Of a stretch of DNA of 64,000 nucleotides, positions 17,579 through 26,016 are shown piece by piece. The first letter of the stretch is position 1; each line of letters starts with the position of its first letter. Origin of the DNA: CAWEFA01 sp963851385 (GTDB lineage: Bacteria; Bacteroidota; Bacteroidia; Bacteroidales; DTGW01); assembly GCA_963851385.1 (NCBI GenBank), contig CAWKPE010000014.1:76471-140470 (forward strand), written 5' to 3'. A program made the translations under genes and the position numbers. The notes under the pieces are model-generated. The model worked only from the letters and a program-made list of their open reading frames with translations, did no database searches and had not been told where the DNA came from.

Positions 17579-17611
17579 AAACCTGACAGGTTTTCAAAAC
17601 CTGTCAGGTTT
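17579..17611. repeat. REP pair (REPIN-like), copy 3, downstream of the RAYT gene
   Basis: AAACCTGACAGGTTT (17579-17593), spacer TCA, then AAACCTGTCAGGTTT (17597-17611). It begins four bases after the RAYT stop and ends 17 bases before the next start codon, so it could also affect transcript ends. Confidence 0.88.
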
Positions 17612-17628
17612 GAAATAATAAAAAAAAT

Positions 17629-18486
17629 ATGAAAAAACTATTCCTTTCAATTTTAGGCTTAACCATAGTAGTTAGCCTTCAGGCTCAGACCAATGTTGCC
17701 CGCAATGCTGTTTATGTGCAATCAGACATAACAGATGGAGGCATTAGAGTTCCTACGATTTACGATGGGAATTATTCTGACAATCCCAATAATGCGCTAA
17801 TAGTGAACGAATCAGTATCAAGCAAATATTTTATTCTGGATTTGCAAAAATCTTACGCTATAACCTCCATAAATTTTTATTTTGGATCGTACTATCCGTC
17901 TACATATGCAGTATACAACTCAATGGATGGATATACAAATCCAATATGTACAGGCAGCGTAAGTTCAGGTACAATTACCATTACTACTTTTACGTTTCCT
18001 TATAATATTAACTCAAGCCGCTATTTAAAAGTTGTTTTAACCGGGAGTGGCGGAACAGTTCATTTTTCGCTGACTGAATTTGAAGTTTATGCAAACCAGA
18101 CATACATTTCATTTACTTATGATCTTGCAGGAAACAGGACAAAACGAGAACTTAAAACAATTACACTTAAATCAGCTAAGGTGGTGAACAAAAATTCTGC
18201 AATAACTGATACTATTCCACAGGATAAATTTGCAGATGAATTGACAGATCATAAGATTAATTTGTTTCCGGTTCCTACAAAAGGTCAATTAAATATTGAG
18301 ATTACTAATTTAAAACCTGACGAATCAGCCACCGTGTTTGTATTTGATATCAACGGCAAACAGGTGAAGTACATAAACAACATGCAAAGTGGAACTATTG
18401 ATTTTTCTAATAATCCCAATGGCATTTATATTCTCAGAATTTTTATTGGAAAAGATAAAACTGAATGGAAAATTGTGAAGGAATAA
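17629..18486 (+). CDS. Secreted discoidin-like (F5/8C) protein with T9SS sorting domain
   Basis: The 285-residue protein starts with a signal peptide (MKKLFLSILGLTIVVSLQAQ). Residues ~20-160 have the strand pattern of a galactose-binding/discoidin fold (NARNAVYVQSD-like start, KYFILDLQKSYAITSINFYF, SRYLKVVLTG, LTEFEVYA), suggesting carbohydrate or surface binding. Residues ~163-180 read FTYDLAGNRTKRELK, a single RHS/YD-type repeat. The C-terminal ~80 residues are a T9SS type A domain (INLFPVPTKGQLNIEI, VFVFDINGKQV, NGIYILRIFIG, ending WKIVKE). The YD unit suggests descent from, or partnership with, the RHS gene upstream. It may be a surface-attached companion; no catalytic residues are seen. 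Confidence 0.78.
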   Translation: MKKLFLSILGLTIVVSLQAQTNVARNAVYVQSDITDGGIRVPTIYDGNYSDNPNNALIVNESVSSKYFILDLQKSYAITSINFYFGSYYPSTYAVYNSMDGYTNPICTGSVSSGTITITTFTFPYNINSSRYLKVVLTGSGGTVHFSLTEFEVYANQTYISFTYDLAGNRTKRELKTITLKSAKVVNKNSAITDTIPQDKFADELTDHKINLFPVPTKGQLNIEITNLKPDESATVFVFDINGKQVKYINNMQSGTIDFSNNPNGIYILRIFIGKDKTEWKIVKE

Positions 18487-18532
18487 CAATTGATTTGCAA
18501 ATACTAATTCGCCATTGTGAGTCAGCTTGTGC

Positions 18533-19489
18533 TTATTTCTCCTTTAAACCGGCTTTTTCGTATGCATTAACAATATATTTTACCAGTTTGTGCCGTATAA
18601 TGTCTCGGTTATCAAATTCTATAACCGAGATACCTTTGATATTTTTCAGTATTTTTAGAGCATACACGAGACCGGAACTTGATCTGTCTGGCAAGTCTAT
18701 TTGTGTTAAATCACCGGTCACAACAAACCTGGCACTTTTACCCATGCGGGTGAGAAACATTTTCAACTGGTTAATGGTTGCATTTTGAGCTTCATCGAGA
18801 ATAACAAAGGCATTGTCGAGTGTGCGACCACGCATGAATGCAAGAGGAGCAATCTGCACCGTGTTATCTTCCATCAATGAACTCAATTTTTTAGCAGGGA
18901 TCATATCGTGCAAGGCATCATAAAGCGGCTGTAAATAAGGATCAAGTTTTTCTTTAACGTCACCAGGAAGAAAGCCTAACTTTTCACCGGCTTCTACAGC
19001 AGGCCTGGTAAGAACAATACGTCTAACTTCTTTGTCGCGTAGTGCTCTTACTGCAAGAGCAATTGCTGTATACGTTTTGCCCGTACCGGCTGGTCCTACT
19101 GCAAACAACAAGTCGTTGTGTTCATATTCTTCAACAAGTTTTAACTGGTTTACTGTACGCGCTTTAATAACTTTTCCACTATGACCATAAATTATCACAT
19201 CCTGTTCCTTTGTATCGTGCTTTAGCTTGCGCGTTCCGGTAGGATGCAATATTTCTTCAATATCATCGCTTGTCAGACTGTTGTATTTATGATAATAATC
19301 AATCAGCTCCTGAAGCTTTTCTTCGAATGTATCAATTGCAGTACGTTCACCAAGCGCTTTTATCTCATTTCCCCGTGCAATTATTCTTAGTTTTGGGAAA
19401 GCAGCTTTTATAACTTCAAATAATGAATTATTAACACCATAGATATGCACAGGGTCTATTCCTTCTAAATATAAAATCTTCTCGAACAT
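18533..19489 (-). CDS. phoH: PhoH-like P-loop ATPase
   Basis: The 318-residue protein has the PhoH architecture: an N-terminal region with a KH-like RNA-binding character (residues ~15-85), then the ATPase domain with Walker A VGPAGTGKTYTAIALA (from residue ~131), the segment LTRPAVEAGEKLGFLPGD, Walker B AFVILDEAQNAT and the sensor VVTGDLTQIDLP. PhoH-like proteins bind and hydrolyse ATP and are linked to RNA metabolism and ribosome maturation, commonly beside ybeY. Here there is no ybeY. It is convergent with the T9SS discoidin gene (46 bases between stops) and divergent from the SAM hydroxide adenosyltransferase gene. Confidence 0.94.
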   Translation of the reverse strand: MFEKILYLEGIDPVHIYGVNNSLFEVIKAAFPKLRIIARGNEIKALGERTAIDTFEEKLQELIDYYHKYNSLTSDDIEEILHPTGTRKLKHDTKEQDVIIYGHSGKVIKARTVNQLKLVEEYEHNDLLFAVGPAGTGKTYTAIALAVRALRDKEVRRIVLTRPAVEAGEKLGFLPGDVKEKLDPYLQPLYDALHDMIPAKKLSSLMEDNTVQIAPLAFMRGRTLDNAFVILDEAQNATINQLKMFLTRMGKSARFVVTGDLTQIDLPDRSSSGLVYALKILKNIKGISVIEFDNRDIIRHKLVKYIVNAYEKAGLKEK

Positions 19490-19601
19490 AAAATATGCCT
19501 TACTTTTTTTACTTTTGGCATATGCAAAGTAATATTATAATTTGATTAGATACAAGTTACATTTTTCAATTATCTGAAAGCGACAAACATCTAATGATTG
19601 A

Positions 19602-20405
19602 ATGGCAATAATTACAATCACAACCGACTGGTTCAACAACGATTATTACCTTGGAGCTTTGAAGGGGAAGATATTAAATTTACTTCCGGAGGTTCAAATT
19701 GTTGATATTACTCATCAGATACATTCTTTTGCTTTTACACAGGCTGCATTTATTTTGGGAAACAGCTACAAATCGTTTCCTGCAGGAACAGTTCATATTG
19801 TCGGGGTAAACAGCGAAGCTTCTGAAGATAATCCGTATGTAGCAATAAAACATGAAGGACATTATTTTGTGGGTGCAGACAATGGTGTATTTGGGCTCAT
19901 ATTTACTGAATCGGAATTTAAAGCAGTCAGGCTTAGTAAAATTGTTGAAACAACATTTCCTGAACTTGACGTATTTGCTGAAGCTGCCGTATTTCTGTCT
20001 AAAGGAGGTAAATTTGAAAAGTTGGGTACTTCTTACTCGAAATTATGTATGCTGGCTCCTTTGTTACCAACCATTGACAATTCTGTAATTAATGGGAGTA
20101 TTATTTATATAGACTCCTTTGGCGATGCAATAACAAATATTTCACAAGAAATTTTTATAAAAGTTGGGAAGGAGAGACGTTTTGAAATTCTTGTTCAGAG
20201 TAATCATAATAAAATAAAAAAGGTAAACAACTTTTACCACGAAACTGCAGAAGGTGATTTGCTGGCTTTGTTTAATTCAACAGGGATGCTTGAAATTGCC
20301 ATAAATAAAGGAAATGCAGCCCAGTTATTAAATCTGGGAATCAATTCAGTTGTAAGAATAAAATTTTATGATACATCTGAACAGGAAGATTTGAAGCTGA
20401 CATGA
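19602..20405 (+). CDS. S-adenosyl-L-methionine hydroxide adenosyltransferase (DUF62 family)
   Basis: This family of SAM hydrolases uses an activated water molecule to split SAM into adenosine and methionine, and is related to fluorinase. The 267-residue protein shows the N-terminal ITITTDWFNNDYYLGALKG block with the conserved Asp, IVDITHQI, the FPAGTVHIVGVN strand, the GADNGVFGL motif, and in the C-terminal domain GSIIYIDSFGDAITNI. Length and domain order are normal. It is cytosolic. The start is the ATG at 19602. It is divergent from phoH and separated from the channel gene by 143 bases. Confidence 0.9.
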   Translation: MAIITITTDWFNNDYYLGALKGKILNLLPEVQIVDITHQIHSFAFTQAAFILGNSYKSFPAGTVHIVGVNSEASEDNPYVAIKHEGHYFVGADNGVFGLIFTESEFKAVRLSKIVETTFPELDVFAEAAVFLSKGGKFEKLGTSYSKLCMLAPLLPTIDNSVINGSIIYIDSFGDAITNISQEIFIKVGKERRFEILVQSNHNKIKKVNNFYHETAEGDLLALFNSTGMLEIAINKGNAAQLLNLGINSVVRIKFYDTSEQEDLKLT

Positions 20406-20548
20406 AACCGGAAACAAGATACTAGATACAAGATGCAGGATACTCGGCAAACCCAAAACTAATAGCAAATAGCCAATAGAATTGCCGTCGCCTAAAGCCT
20501 TTTTAAATAAAGAAATTTGGATTATTTTTGAATAATTAATCAAAAAAT

Positions 20549-22297
20549 ATGTTATCGCGCCTTAGCAACTGCACAGTTGAAATAAAGAACCGAAAATTTA
20601 CTACTCCGGAAGGCAAGATATTACCTAAAACTGCTGTTGTGACCTTTAGTCATGCTGACAAAACAGGAAAGAAAATTGAACGTTTCGGATATCTTGACGC
20701 AGATAAAATTTACAAGTTAATAGATGATCATAAAGATATTTGCCTCGACTATTGCTATATCAATAGATTGTCACTTTCGGAGTATCGTGCCGATAACGAG
20801 ATGGATAAAAAAGAATTTATCAAAATAAAAAGCTTTTCGGCAAGGAATGCTTTTTTTAACAACCAAATGATAATTGACCTTTCATATGCTGAAATTGAAG
20901 ATGGTGACATAAGTTTTGAAAATTCGTGTTTTGCAAGAGGTGATTTGACATTTAATTCATCAAAATTTTCTATCGGCAAAGTCAGTTTTGCATATGTTCT
21001 TTTCAATTGTGATTTGGTTGATTTTGCAAACATTTCCTTTAATTCGGGAGAAGTTACTTTTAAAAATGCAATTTTTACAAAAGGTGTAAAGGATTTTCAA
21101 TATGCCGATTTTGGAGATGGAGATGTAACATTTATCAATACAGAATTTAATAGTGGAGACGTATCTTTTATTAACGCATTCTTTGGTGATGGCGAATTAT
21201 CTTTTAAAGTAGCCAGGTTTGGAACAGGTAAAAAAGACTTTCACTATGCCAAGTTTGGAGATGGCGATATCAGTTTCGAAAGAACTGAATTTGGCGATGG
21301 AAGAGTTGATTTTCGCAAAGTTGAATTTAACCAATGCCGCGTGAATTTTAATCGTGCCATACTTGGACACGGAGGACTTTCTTTCGAAGGTTGCGAACTG
21401 AAAACCGGTAAATTCAATTTTAAAAAAGTACAAATGGGAGATGGAGGTCTTGATTTTTCATTAGCTGAATTTGAGAATGCTGATGCGTTTTTCGATGGTT
21501 CTGAATATGGAAAAGGTTCGATAAATTTTTATAATTCCAAATTTTCCAAATTATCACTTAAATCATGCCATCTTGATTCTTATGTGGATTTACGATTGGC
21601 AAAAGCAGAGTATTTAGATTTATCCGATACAATTATTCGAGATATTCTGGATTTAAAACCATACGATTTTCCGGTAGATATTCGGGTAATAAATTTTGCT
21701 GGTATGCGACTGGTAGGAAGAATTTATATGGGATGGCATCAAAATAATGTAAAAAGTCTTATAGAAAATCAAACAGAAACTTCAGAACGAAGTAAGGGAG
21801 AACAATTCAGAACTCTTAAGCAAAATTTTAATGTCACTGGACAATATTCCGATGAAGATGAATCTTATGTTTATTTTAAGAGATATGAAGCCAAGGCTAT
21901 GCTACATGAAGCTACAAACAAAAAATGGATTAATTCAATTTGGCATTATCCTTCGTATTGGTTTAAGTGGCTTGTATTTGATAAAATAGGTTTGTATGCA
22001 ACTGCACCTGGTCGTGTGCTTCAAAGTGTAATTTTTATTTGGATGATTTTTGGACTAATTTATTACTTTCTTCAACAACTGGGTTTAGGAAAAACAGTCT
22101 CGGCATTTGGTAATCCTGATCATATGTCTATTTTAGCCCAATCGTTTTACCACAGTGCGATTACATTTTTTACAATTGGCTATGGCGACGTTTATCCACA
22201 GCATGTAAGCAGAGCTTTTTCTGCTCTTGAAGGTTTTATGGGCGTGTTTATGATGTCTTACTTTACAGTTGCTTTTGTAAGAAAAGTTTTAAGATAA
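20549..22297 (+). CDS. Two-TM potassium channel fused to a long 12-residue repeat solenoid
   Basis: The 582-residue protein has a cytosolic N-terminal part and a K+ channel at its C-terminus. Residues ~100-335 consist of about 17 repeats of 12 residues with consensus FGDGDVSFxxAE (for example FGDGDVTFINTE, FNSGDVSFINAF, FGDGELSFKVAR), probably a beta-solenoid. Databases may call this pentapeptide-like, but the period is 12, not 5. After a linker, TM1 lies at ~490-510 (SVIFIWMIFGLIYYFL), the pore helix and selectivity filter TIGYGD at 542-547, and TM2 at ~552-578. The filter is intact. The solenoid may gate the channel or sense a ligand; this is inference. It stands alone, with no obvious operon partner. 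Confidence 0.85.
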   Translation: MLSRLSNCTVEIKNRKFTTPEGKILPKTAVVTFSHADKTGKKIERFGYLDADKIYKLIDDHKDICLDYCYINRLSLSEYRADNEMDKKEFIKIKSFSARNAFFNNQMIIDLSYAEIEDGDISFENSCFARGDLTFNSSKFSIGKVSFAYVLFNCDLVDFANISFNSGEVTFKNAIFTKGVKDFQYADFGDGDVTFINTEFNSGDVSFINAFFGDGELSFKVARFGTGKKDFHYAKFGDGDISFERTEFGDGRVDFRKVEFNQCRVNFNRAILGHGGLSFEGCELKTGKFNFKKVQMGDGGLDFSLAEFENADAFFDGSEYGKGSINFYNSKFSKLSLKSCHLDSYVDLRLAKAEYLDLSDTIIRDILDLKPYDFPVDIRVINFAGMRLVGRIYMGWHQNNVKSLIENQTETSERSKGEQFRTLKQNFNVTGQYSDEDESYVYFKRYEAKAMLHEATNKKWINSIWHYPSYWFKWLVFDKIGLYATAPGRVLQSVIFIWMIFGLIYYFLQQLGLGKTVSAFGNPDHMSILAQSFYHSAITFFTIGYGDVYPQHVSRAFSALEGFMGVFMMSYFTVAFVRKVLR

Positions 22298-22326
22298 TGT
22301 GCTAATGTGCTAATGTGCTAATGTGA
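22295..22326. repeat. Four tandem TAATGTGC octamers
   Basis: Three exact TAATGTGC units and a variant (TAATGTGA) begin with the channel gene's own TAA stop and run into the gap before btuD, which is convergent. Confidence 0.8.
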
Positions 22327-22346
22327 CAATGCCCAAGACCTAATGA

Positions 22347-23342
22347 CTAATGACTTCTTAAATATCTGCAAACTTCATAAATACTCATAAATTCTTTTTT
22401 TTCTGAAAATCTTTTGATAACAAATAAGTTTTGATTGTTGCTGGTTATAACTTCAATACTTCTATTTGCATTAATGTCTATTGAAATACCAATTCTTTCC
22501 ATCGCTTTTGAAATAATATCGAAAATAAATCCAGGATTACATTTAAGTGCAATAGTTTGAGAGAAACTTTTGGATTGCCTAAAAGTACCGGATTGCCAAA
22601 TGAATTCTAATTTATTTCCAAAAAGTTCTGAAAATGAATTATCAAATATTAAATCTTCTGGGGCACCTTGTTTTACTTCTTTATCGTTCATCAGCCATAT
22701 TTTATCAGATTCAGTCAAAGCAATATTCAGATCGTGTGTTGAGAAAATAACAGTTTTTTGTTTTTTATGTGCTAAATCGCGAAGTATATGTACAATTTCA
22801 TATTTGTTAATCAAATCCAGGTATGCAGTTGGTTCATCCATTATAATAATTGGTGTATCCTGTGCTAAAGCTCTTGCTATCTGTGCACGTTGTCTTTCAC
22901 TGTCACTTATTTCATTTATAGATGTTGTTTTCAGGTTATTTAATTTGACCTGTTCTATAGATTCTTCGATTATCTTTTTATCAGTATTCGTCAAGTTTCC
23001 AAGCCAATTTGTATATGGGAATCTTCCTAAAGCAATTAACTGGTAAACTGATAAATTTGGTACTCTTAATGGTTCGGTGGAAACAAAACTTAAAAGCGTT
23101 GAATATTTGTCTCTGTCTATTTTTTGTTGAAGTTGATTATTGATTAATATTGTGCCGGAAATAAATGGCTGCAAACGGGCAATTGTCCGTAACAATGTGC
23201 TTTTGCCTATGCCGTTGGGTCCGATTAATGCAATGAGTTCGCTTTTTAAAGCATCGAAATTCATTGTTGGGCCTATCTGTTTTGATTGACCTCCGCGGGC
23301 ATGATAACCGATACTTAAATCTGATAACTCAAGTGTTTTCAT
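22347..23342 (-). CDS. btuD: ABC transporter ATP-binding protein, cobalamin/iron-siderophore type (BtuD-like)
   Basis: This is the ATPase of the inner-membrane cobalamin importer in this locus. The 331-residue protein has Walker A IGPNGIGKSTLL, a degenerate signature ISDSERQRAQIARALA in place of LSGGQ, Walker B PIIIMDEPTAYLD and the switch His in STHDL. About 75 C-terminal residues extend beyond the ATPase core. It follows btuC with one base between them, so they are cotranscribed. Its sequence alone fits the FecE/FhuC/BtuD group; the cobalamin assignment comes from the riboswitch, btuB and btuF in the same run of genes. Confidence 0.88.
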   Translation of the reverse strand: MKTLELSDLSIGYHARGGQSKQIGPTMNFDALKSELIALIGPNGIGKSTLLRTIARLQPFISGTILINNQLQQKIDRDKYSTLLSFVSTEPLRVPNLSVYQLIALGRFPYTNWLGNLTNTDKKIIEESIEQVKLNNLKTTSINEISDSERQRAQIARALAQDTPIIIMDEPTAYLDLINKYEIVHILRDLAHKKQKTVIFSTHDLNIALTESDKIWLMNDKEVKQGAPEDLIFDNSFSELFGNKLEFIWQSGTFRQSKSFSQTIALKCNPGFIFDIISKAMERIGISIDINANRSIEVITSNNQNLFVIKRFSEKKEFMSIYEVCRYLRSH

Positions 23343-23343
23343 A

Positions 23344-24366
23344 TTACCATGGATTCAAACTTTTATTTTTTGTAATAATCCAGATAACTATTGGAATACC
23401 AATAAACGCAGTAATAGAATTTATGGGCAATGTGAGGTTTGAACCGGGCAACTGTGAGATTATATCACATATTAACATAATAGCAGCACCTATTATAATT
23501 GCAGCCAAAAGAAGAACTTTATGCTCGCTGGTCTTAAAAATGAGCCTGCAAATATGCGGCACAGCAATACCTATAAATGCAATAGGTCCACAGAATGCCG
23601 TAATACTTCCTGCAAGAATACTGGTACTTAAAAAAACAATCATCCTAGTTGCTTTAATATTCATTCCCATCGTAACTGCGTATTTTTCTCCTAATAAAAG
23701 AGCATCGAGTTTTTTTACAGAAATAAAGGAAAGTAAAAGACCAGTTGTTAAACAACAACCTAATATTCCAATTTGCAACATGCTAACATGTCCCAGACTG
23801 CCTAACGTCCAAACAACGAAAGATTTTAATTGAGACTCGCTTCCAAAATATTGTAAAATACTTACAACGGAAGAAATAGCTGCTCCTATCATTATACCCA
23901 ATATCAGGATGGTCATGATATCTCGGACTTTTGATGAAACAAACAGGATGAGAAAAAGGGAAGCTGCTGCACCTATACATGCTGCAACAATTAATACCCA
24001 GTTTCCAAAAATACTTGAAAAATATGCTGTTGAAAACAAAGACATACCAAGAACAAGCAATGCCACTCCTAAACTGGCGCCTGAATTAATGCCCAGAACA
24101 TCAGGTCCGGCAAGTGGATTTCGGAAAACAGTTTGCATTTGCAGTCCGCTTACACTAAGAGCTATGCCGGCCGATATTGCAGCCAATGCTTTTGGCAGTC
24201 TGAAATCAAAAATTACAATATCCCATTCCTTATTTGCACTGTGTCCTGTTACAAGTGATTTTGCAATTTCAAAAAAGGAAATATTAACTGAACCCAGGAA
24301 TAAGTCAAGTAAGAAAAGCAATAATAACAGAAATGACAAAAAGTAAAATATAGCACTTTTACTCAT
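23344..24366 (-). CDS. btuC: ABC transporter permease, FecCD/BtuC family
   Basis: This 340-residue permease has roughly ten hydrophobic helices. FecCD landmarks are visible: FDFRLPKALAAISAGIALSVSG near the N-terminus, QTVFRNPLAGPDVLGINSGAS, LLGEKYAVTMGMN and the late cytoplasmic coupling segment GPIAFIGIAVPHICRLIF. It should form the BtuC2D2 core that takes up vitamin B12 (or a corrinoid) from BtuF. It lies one base upstream of btuD and 68 bases downstream of the 92-residue gene. Confidence 0.9.
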   Translation of the reverse strand: MSKSAIFYFLSFLLLLLFLLDLFLGSVNISFFEIAKSLVTGHSANKEWDIVIFDFRLPKALAAISAGIALSVSGLQMQTVFRNPLAGPDVLGINSGASLGVALLVLGMSLFSTAYFSSIFGNWVLIVAACIGAAASLFLILFVSSKVRDIMTILILGIMIGAAISSVVSILQYFGSESQLKSFVVWTLGSLGHVSMLQIGILGCCLTTGLLLSFISVKKLDALLLGEKYAVTMGMNIKATRMIVFLSTSILAGSITAFCGPIAFIGIAVPHICRLIFKTSEHKVLLLAAIIIGAAIMLICDIISQLPGSNLTLPINSITAFIGIPIVIWIITKNKSLNPW

Positions 24367-24434
24367 AATGGTAAGAAAATAATATCAATGCAAATATTAT
24401 TTGCAGATAAAAATCCTGCTTTATTAATTACTAG

Positions 24435-24713
24435 TTATTTCTTTTTTTTCAATTTATCGAGCGCCAAAACACTTTTTTCAAAGTCAGTTCTGATTTTTTT
24501 AAAATGTTCTTTTACCAGTTTTGGATCATCTTTTTTTTCAATATTATTAATACGATTTACCAAATCATTTCTATTGTTTAAAATAGTTGCCGCTACTTCA
24601 TTTACTAGTTTTGGATCCATGTCAACATGAATGTACTGATAGGTAAAACATTCTGTTATTAACTCATTGGTGAGATAATTCAGATTTTTCTTAAGATTTT
24701 TTTTGCTAGCCAT
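24435..24713 (-). CDS. Small conserved helical protein of unknown function
   Basis: The 92-residue protein is highly charged and predicted all-helical, with Lys-rich termini (MASKKNLKKNLNYL, ending LDKLKKKK). No signal peptide or membrane segment is present, so it is probably cytosolic. I do not assign a family, though short proteins of this style occur across Bacteroidota. It lies between btuF and btuC and starts with a clear ATG. Its position may mean cotranscription with the uptake genes, but the gaps on either side (68 and about 166 bases) leave room for its own promoter. Confidence 0.7.
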   Translation of the reverse strand: MASKKNLKKNLNYLTNELITECFTYQYIHVDMDPKLVNEVAATILNNRNDLVNRINNIEKKDDPKLVKEHFKKIRTDFEKSVLALDKLKKKK

Positions 24714-24782
24714 TATAATAAGTTCAAAGTTTAAAGTTCAAAGTTCATGTTTCAAAAGTTAAAGAATAATTGTTTTTTTATA

Positions 24783-24840
24783 TCAGTAATCAGTAATCAG
24801 AAATCAGAAATCAGAAATCAGAAATCAGAAATCAGAAATT
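24783..24840. repeat. CAGTAAT / CAGAAAT heptamer array
   Basis: Two CAGTAAT units are followed by about six CAGAAAT units, with two AAGTTCA-type units a little earlier (about 24720-24745). The CAGTAAT unit is the reverse complement of the CTGATTA array at 35440-35500. Confidence 0.85.
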
Positions 24841-24879
24841 TTCTTTCATCCTTATCCTTTTACCTTTCATTCCTTTTCA

Positions 24880-26016
24880 TCAATAAATCTTTTTATAATA
24901 ATATAGTTTTTGATCTGGTAATAACTCAGGGTGTAAAATTACAATTAAATCTTTTAAGATGAGATGTGGATTTACAGCACCTGATTCCCAAAAATCATTT
25001 CCGCCATTGTTATTTTGAAGTGCGTTATTATTAAACAATTTGTTTTTTTTAAAAGGAAGCAAATTACCAAATCTTGAATCAACCGAAAGAATTTCAGCTT
25101 TAGAATTGACTGAACCAATGTTGATCCAAAAGTCTGCATCTAATGCCTGATGAAAAACAGTTTCCAAATCTATAGGAACACTCTCACTGGAATTAAAGTT
25201 TTTCCATAAATAATTACCGCCGGCATCTTCAATTAGCTTTGCAATGTACGATTTGCCGCCTGCAACAAGCCAACTGCCGTTCCATGGCAGATTAACTATT
25301 ACAGAAGGTTTAAATTGAATTTCATTTGCCAGGGACTTAAGTTTATTATATTGATCAGCAACAGAGTCAAATTTTATTTTTGCAATATCCTGTTTATTAA
25401 AAAATTCAGCAAAAAACTTTAACCATTCTGCTTTGGCCAATGGATTTGACTCCAAGTACTCCCCAACAAGTACTACTTGAATTCCCAATTCCTTAAATTT
25501 ATTTAAATATTCGGAAATTTCACCTCCAACTCCATAAGCAAATACCACATCCGGTTTAAGGTTAATCAACAATTCGTAATTCAGGCTCTGCTCATAACCG
25601 ACATCATGAATTTCATTTTTAGTTATCCTGTTTTTAATTATACTATTATTTATGAAACCTGAACCTGATATGCCCTTAATTGAATTTATTTCATTTAGAG
25701 CATCCAGGAATGCAATATATGAAGTTGACATGCAGACAACCCTGTTTACAGGTATTTTAATGCAATTATTCTGACTTTGGTTTTTGTTCGTACAAATTTC
25801 ATTTTTTAGATAATATTTTATTGAAATATTTTTCGCGAGTTGCCAGGGATTATAGACTTCGACAATTGTAGTAGATTTATTCTTTAGTATTCTAAATCCT
25901 GAAGCATAACGGTTTTTCAGAGTATCGAGTTGAACTGGCACTTCAGCTTGCCTGACAGTATGTACATTACATGCAAATAAAATTATAAGGAATGAAGTTG
26001 GAGTAATTATGCGCAT
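24880..26016 (-). CDS. btuF: Cobalamin ABC transporter substrate-binding lipoprotein (BtuF-like)
   Basis: The protein is about 378 residues with a lipobox (FLIILFACNVH), so it is membrane-anchored in the periplasm. It has the class III periplasmic-binding fold: an N-terminal lobe with VPVNRVVCMSTSYIAFLDAL and a YEQSLNYELLINLKPDVVFAYG block, a long connecting helix, and a C-terminal lobe with PSVIVNLPWNGSWLVAGGKSYIAKLIEDAGGNYLW. It delivers the corrinoid to BtuCD. The ATG at 26016 shares one base with the TGA stop of the TPR gene upstream (a GTG at 26019 is the alternative), indicating translational coupling. Iron-siderophore specificity is possible from sequence alone; locus context favours cobalamin. 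Confidence 0.85.
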   Translation of the reverse strand: MRIITPTSFLIILFACNVHTVRQAEVPVQLDTLKNRYASGFRILKNKSTTIVEVYNPWQLAKNISIKYYLKNEICTNKNQSQNNCIKIPVNRVVCMSTSYIAFLDALNEINSIKGISGSGFINNSIIKNRITKNEIHDVGYEQSLNYELLINLKPDVVFAYGVGGEISEYLNKFKELGIQVVLVGEYLESNPLAKAEWLKFFAEFFNKQDIAKIKFDSVADQYNKLKSLANEIQFKPSVIVNLPWNGSWLVAGGKSYIAKLIEDAGGNYLWKNFNSSESVPIDLETVFHQALDADFWINIGSVNSKAEILSVDSRFGNLLPFKKNKLFNNNALQNNNGGNDFWESGAVNPHLILKDLIVILHPELLPDQKLYYYKKIY

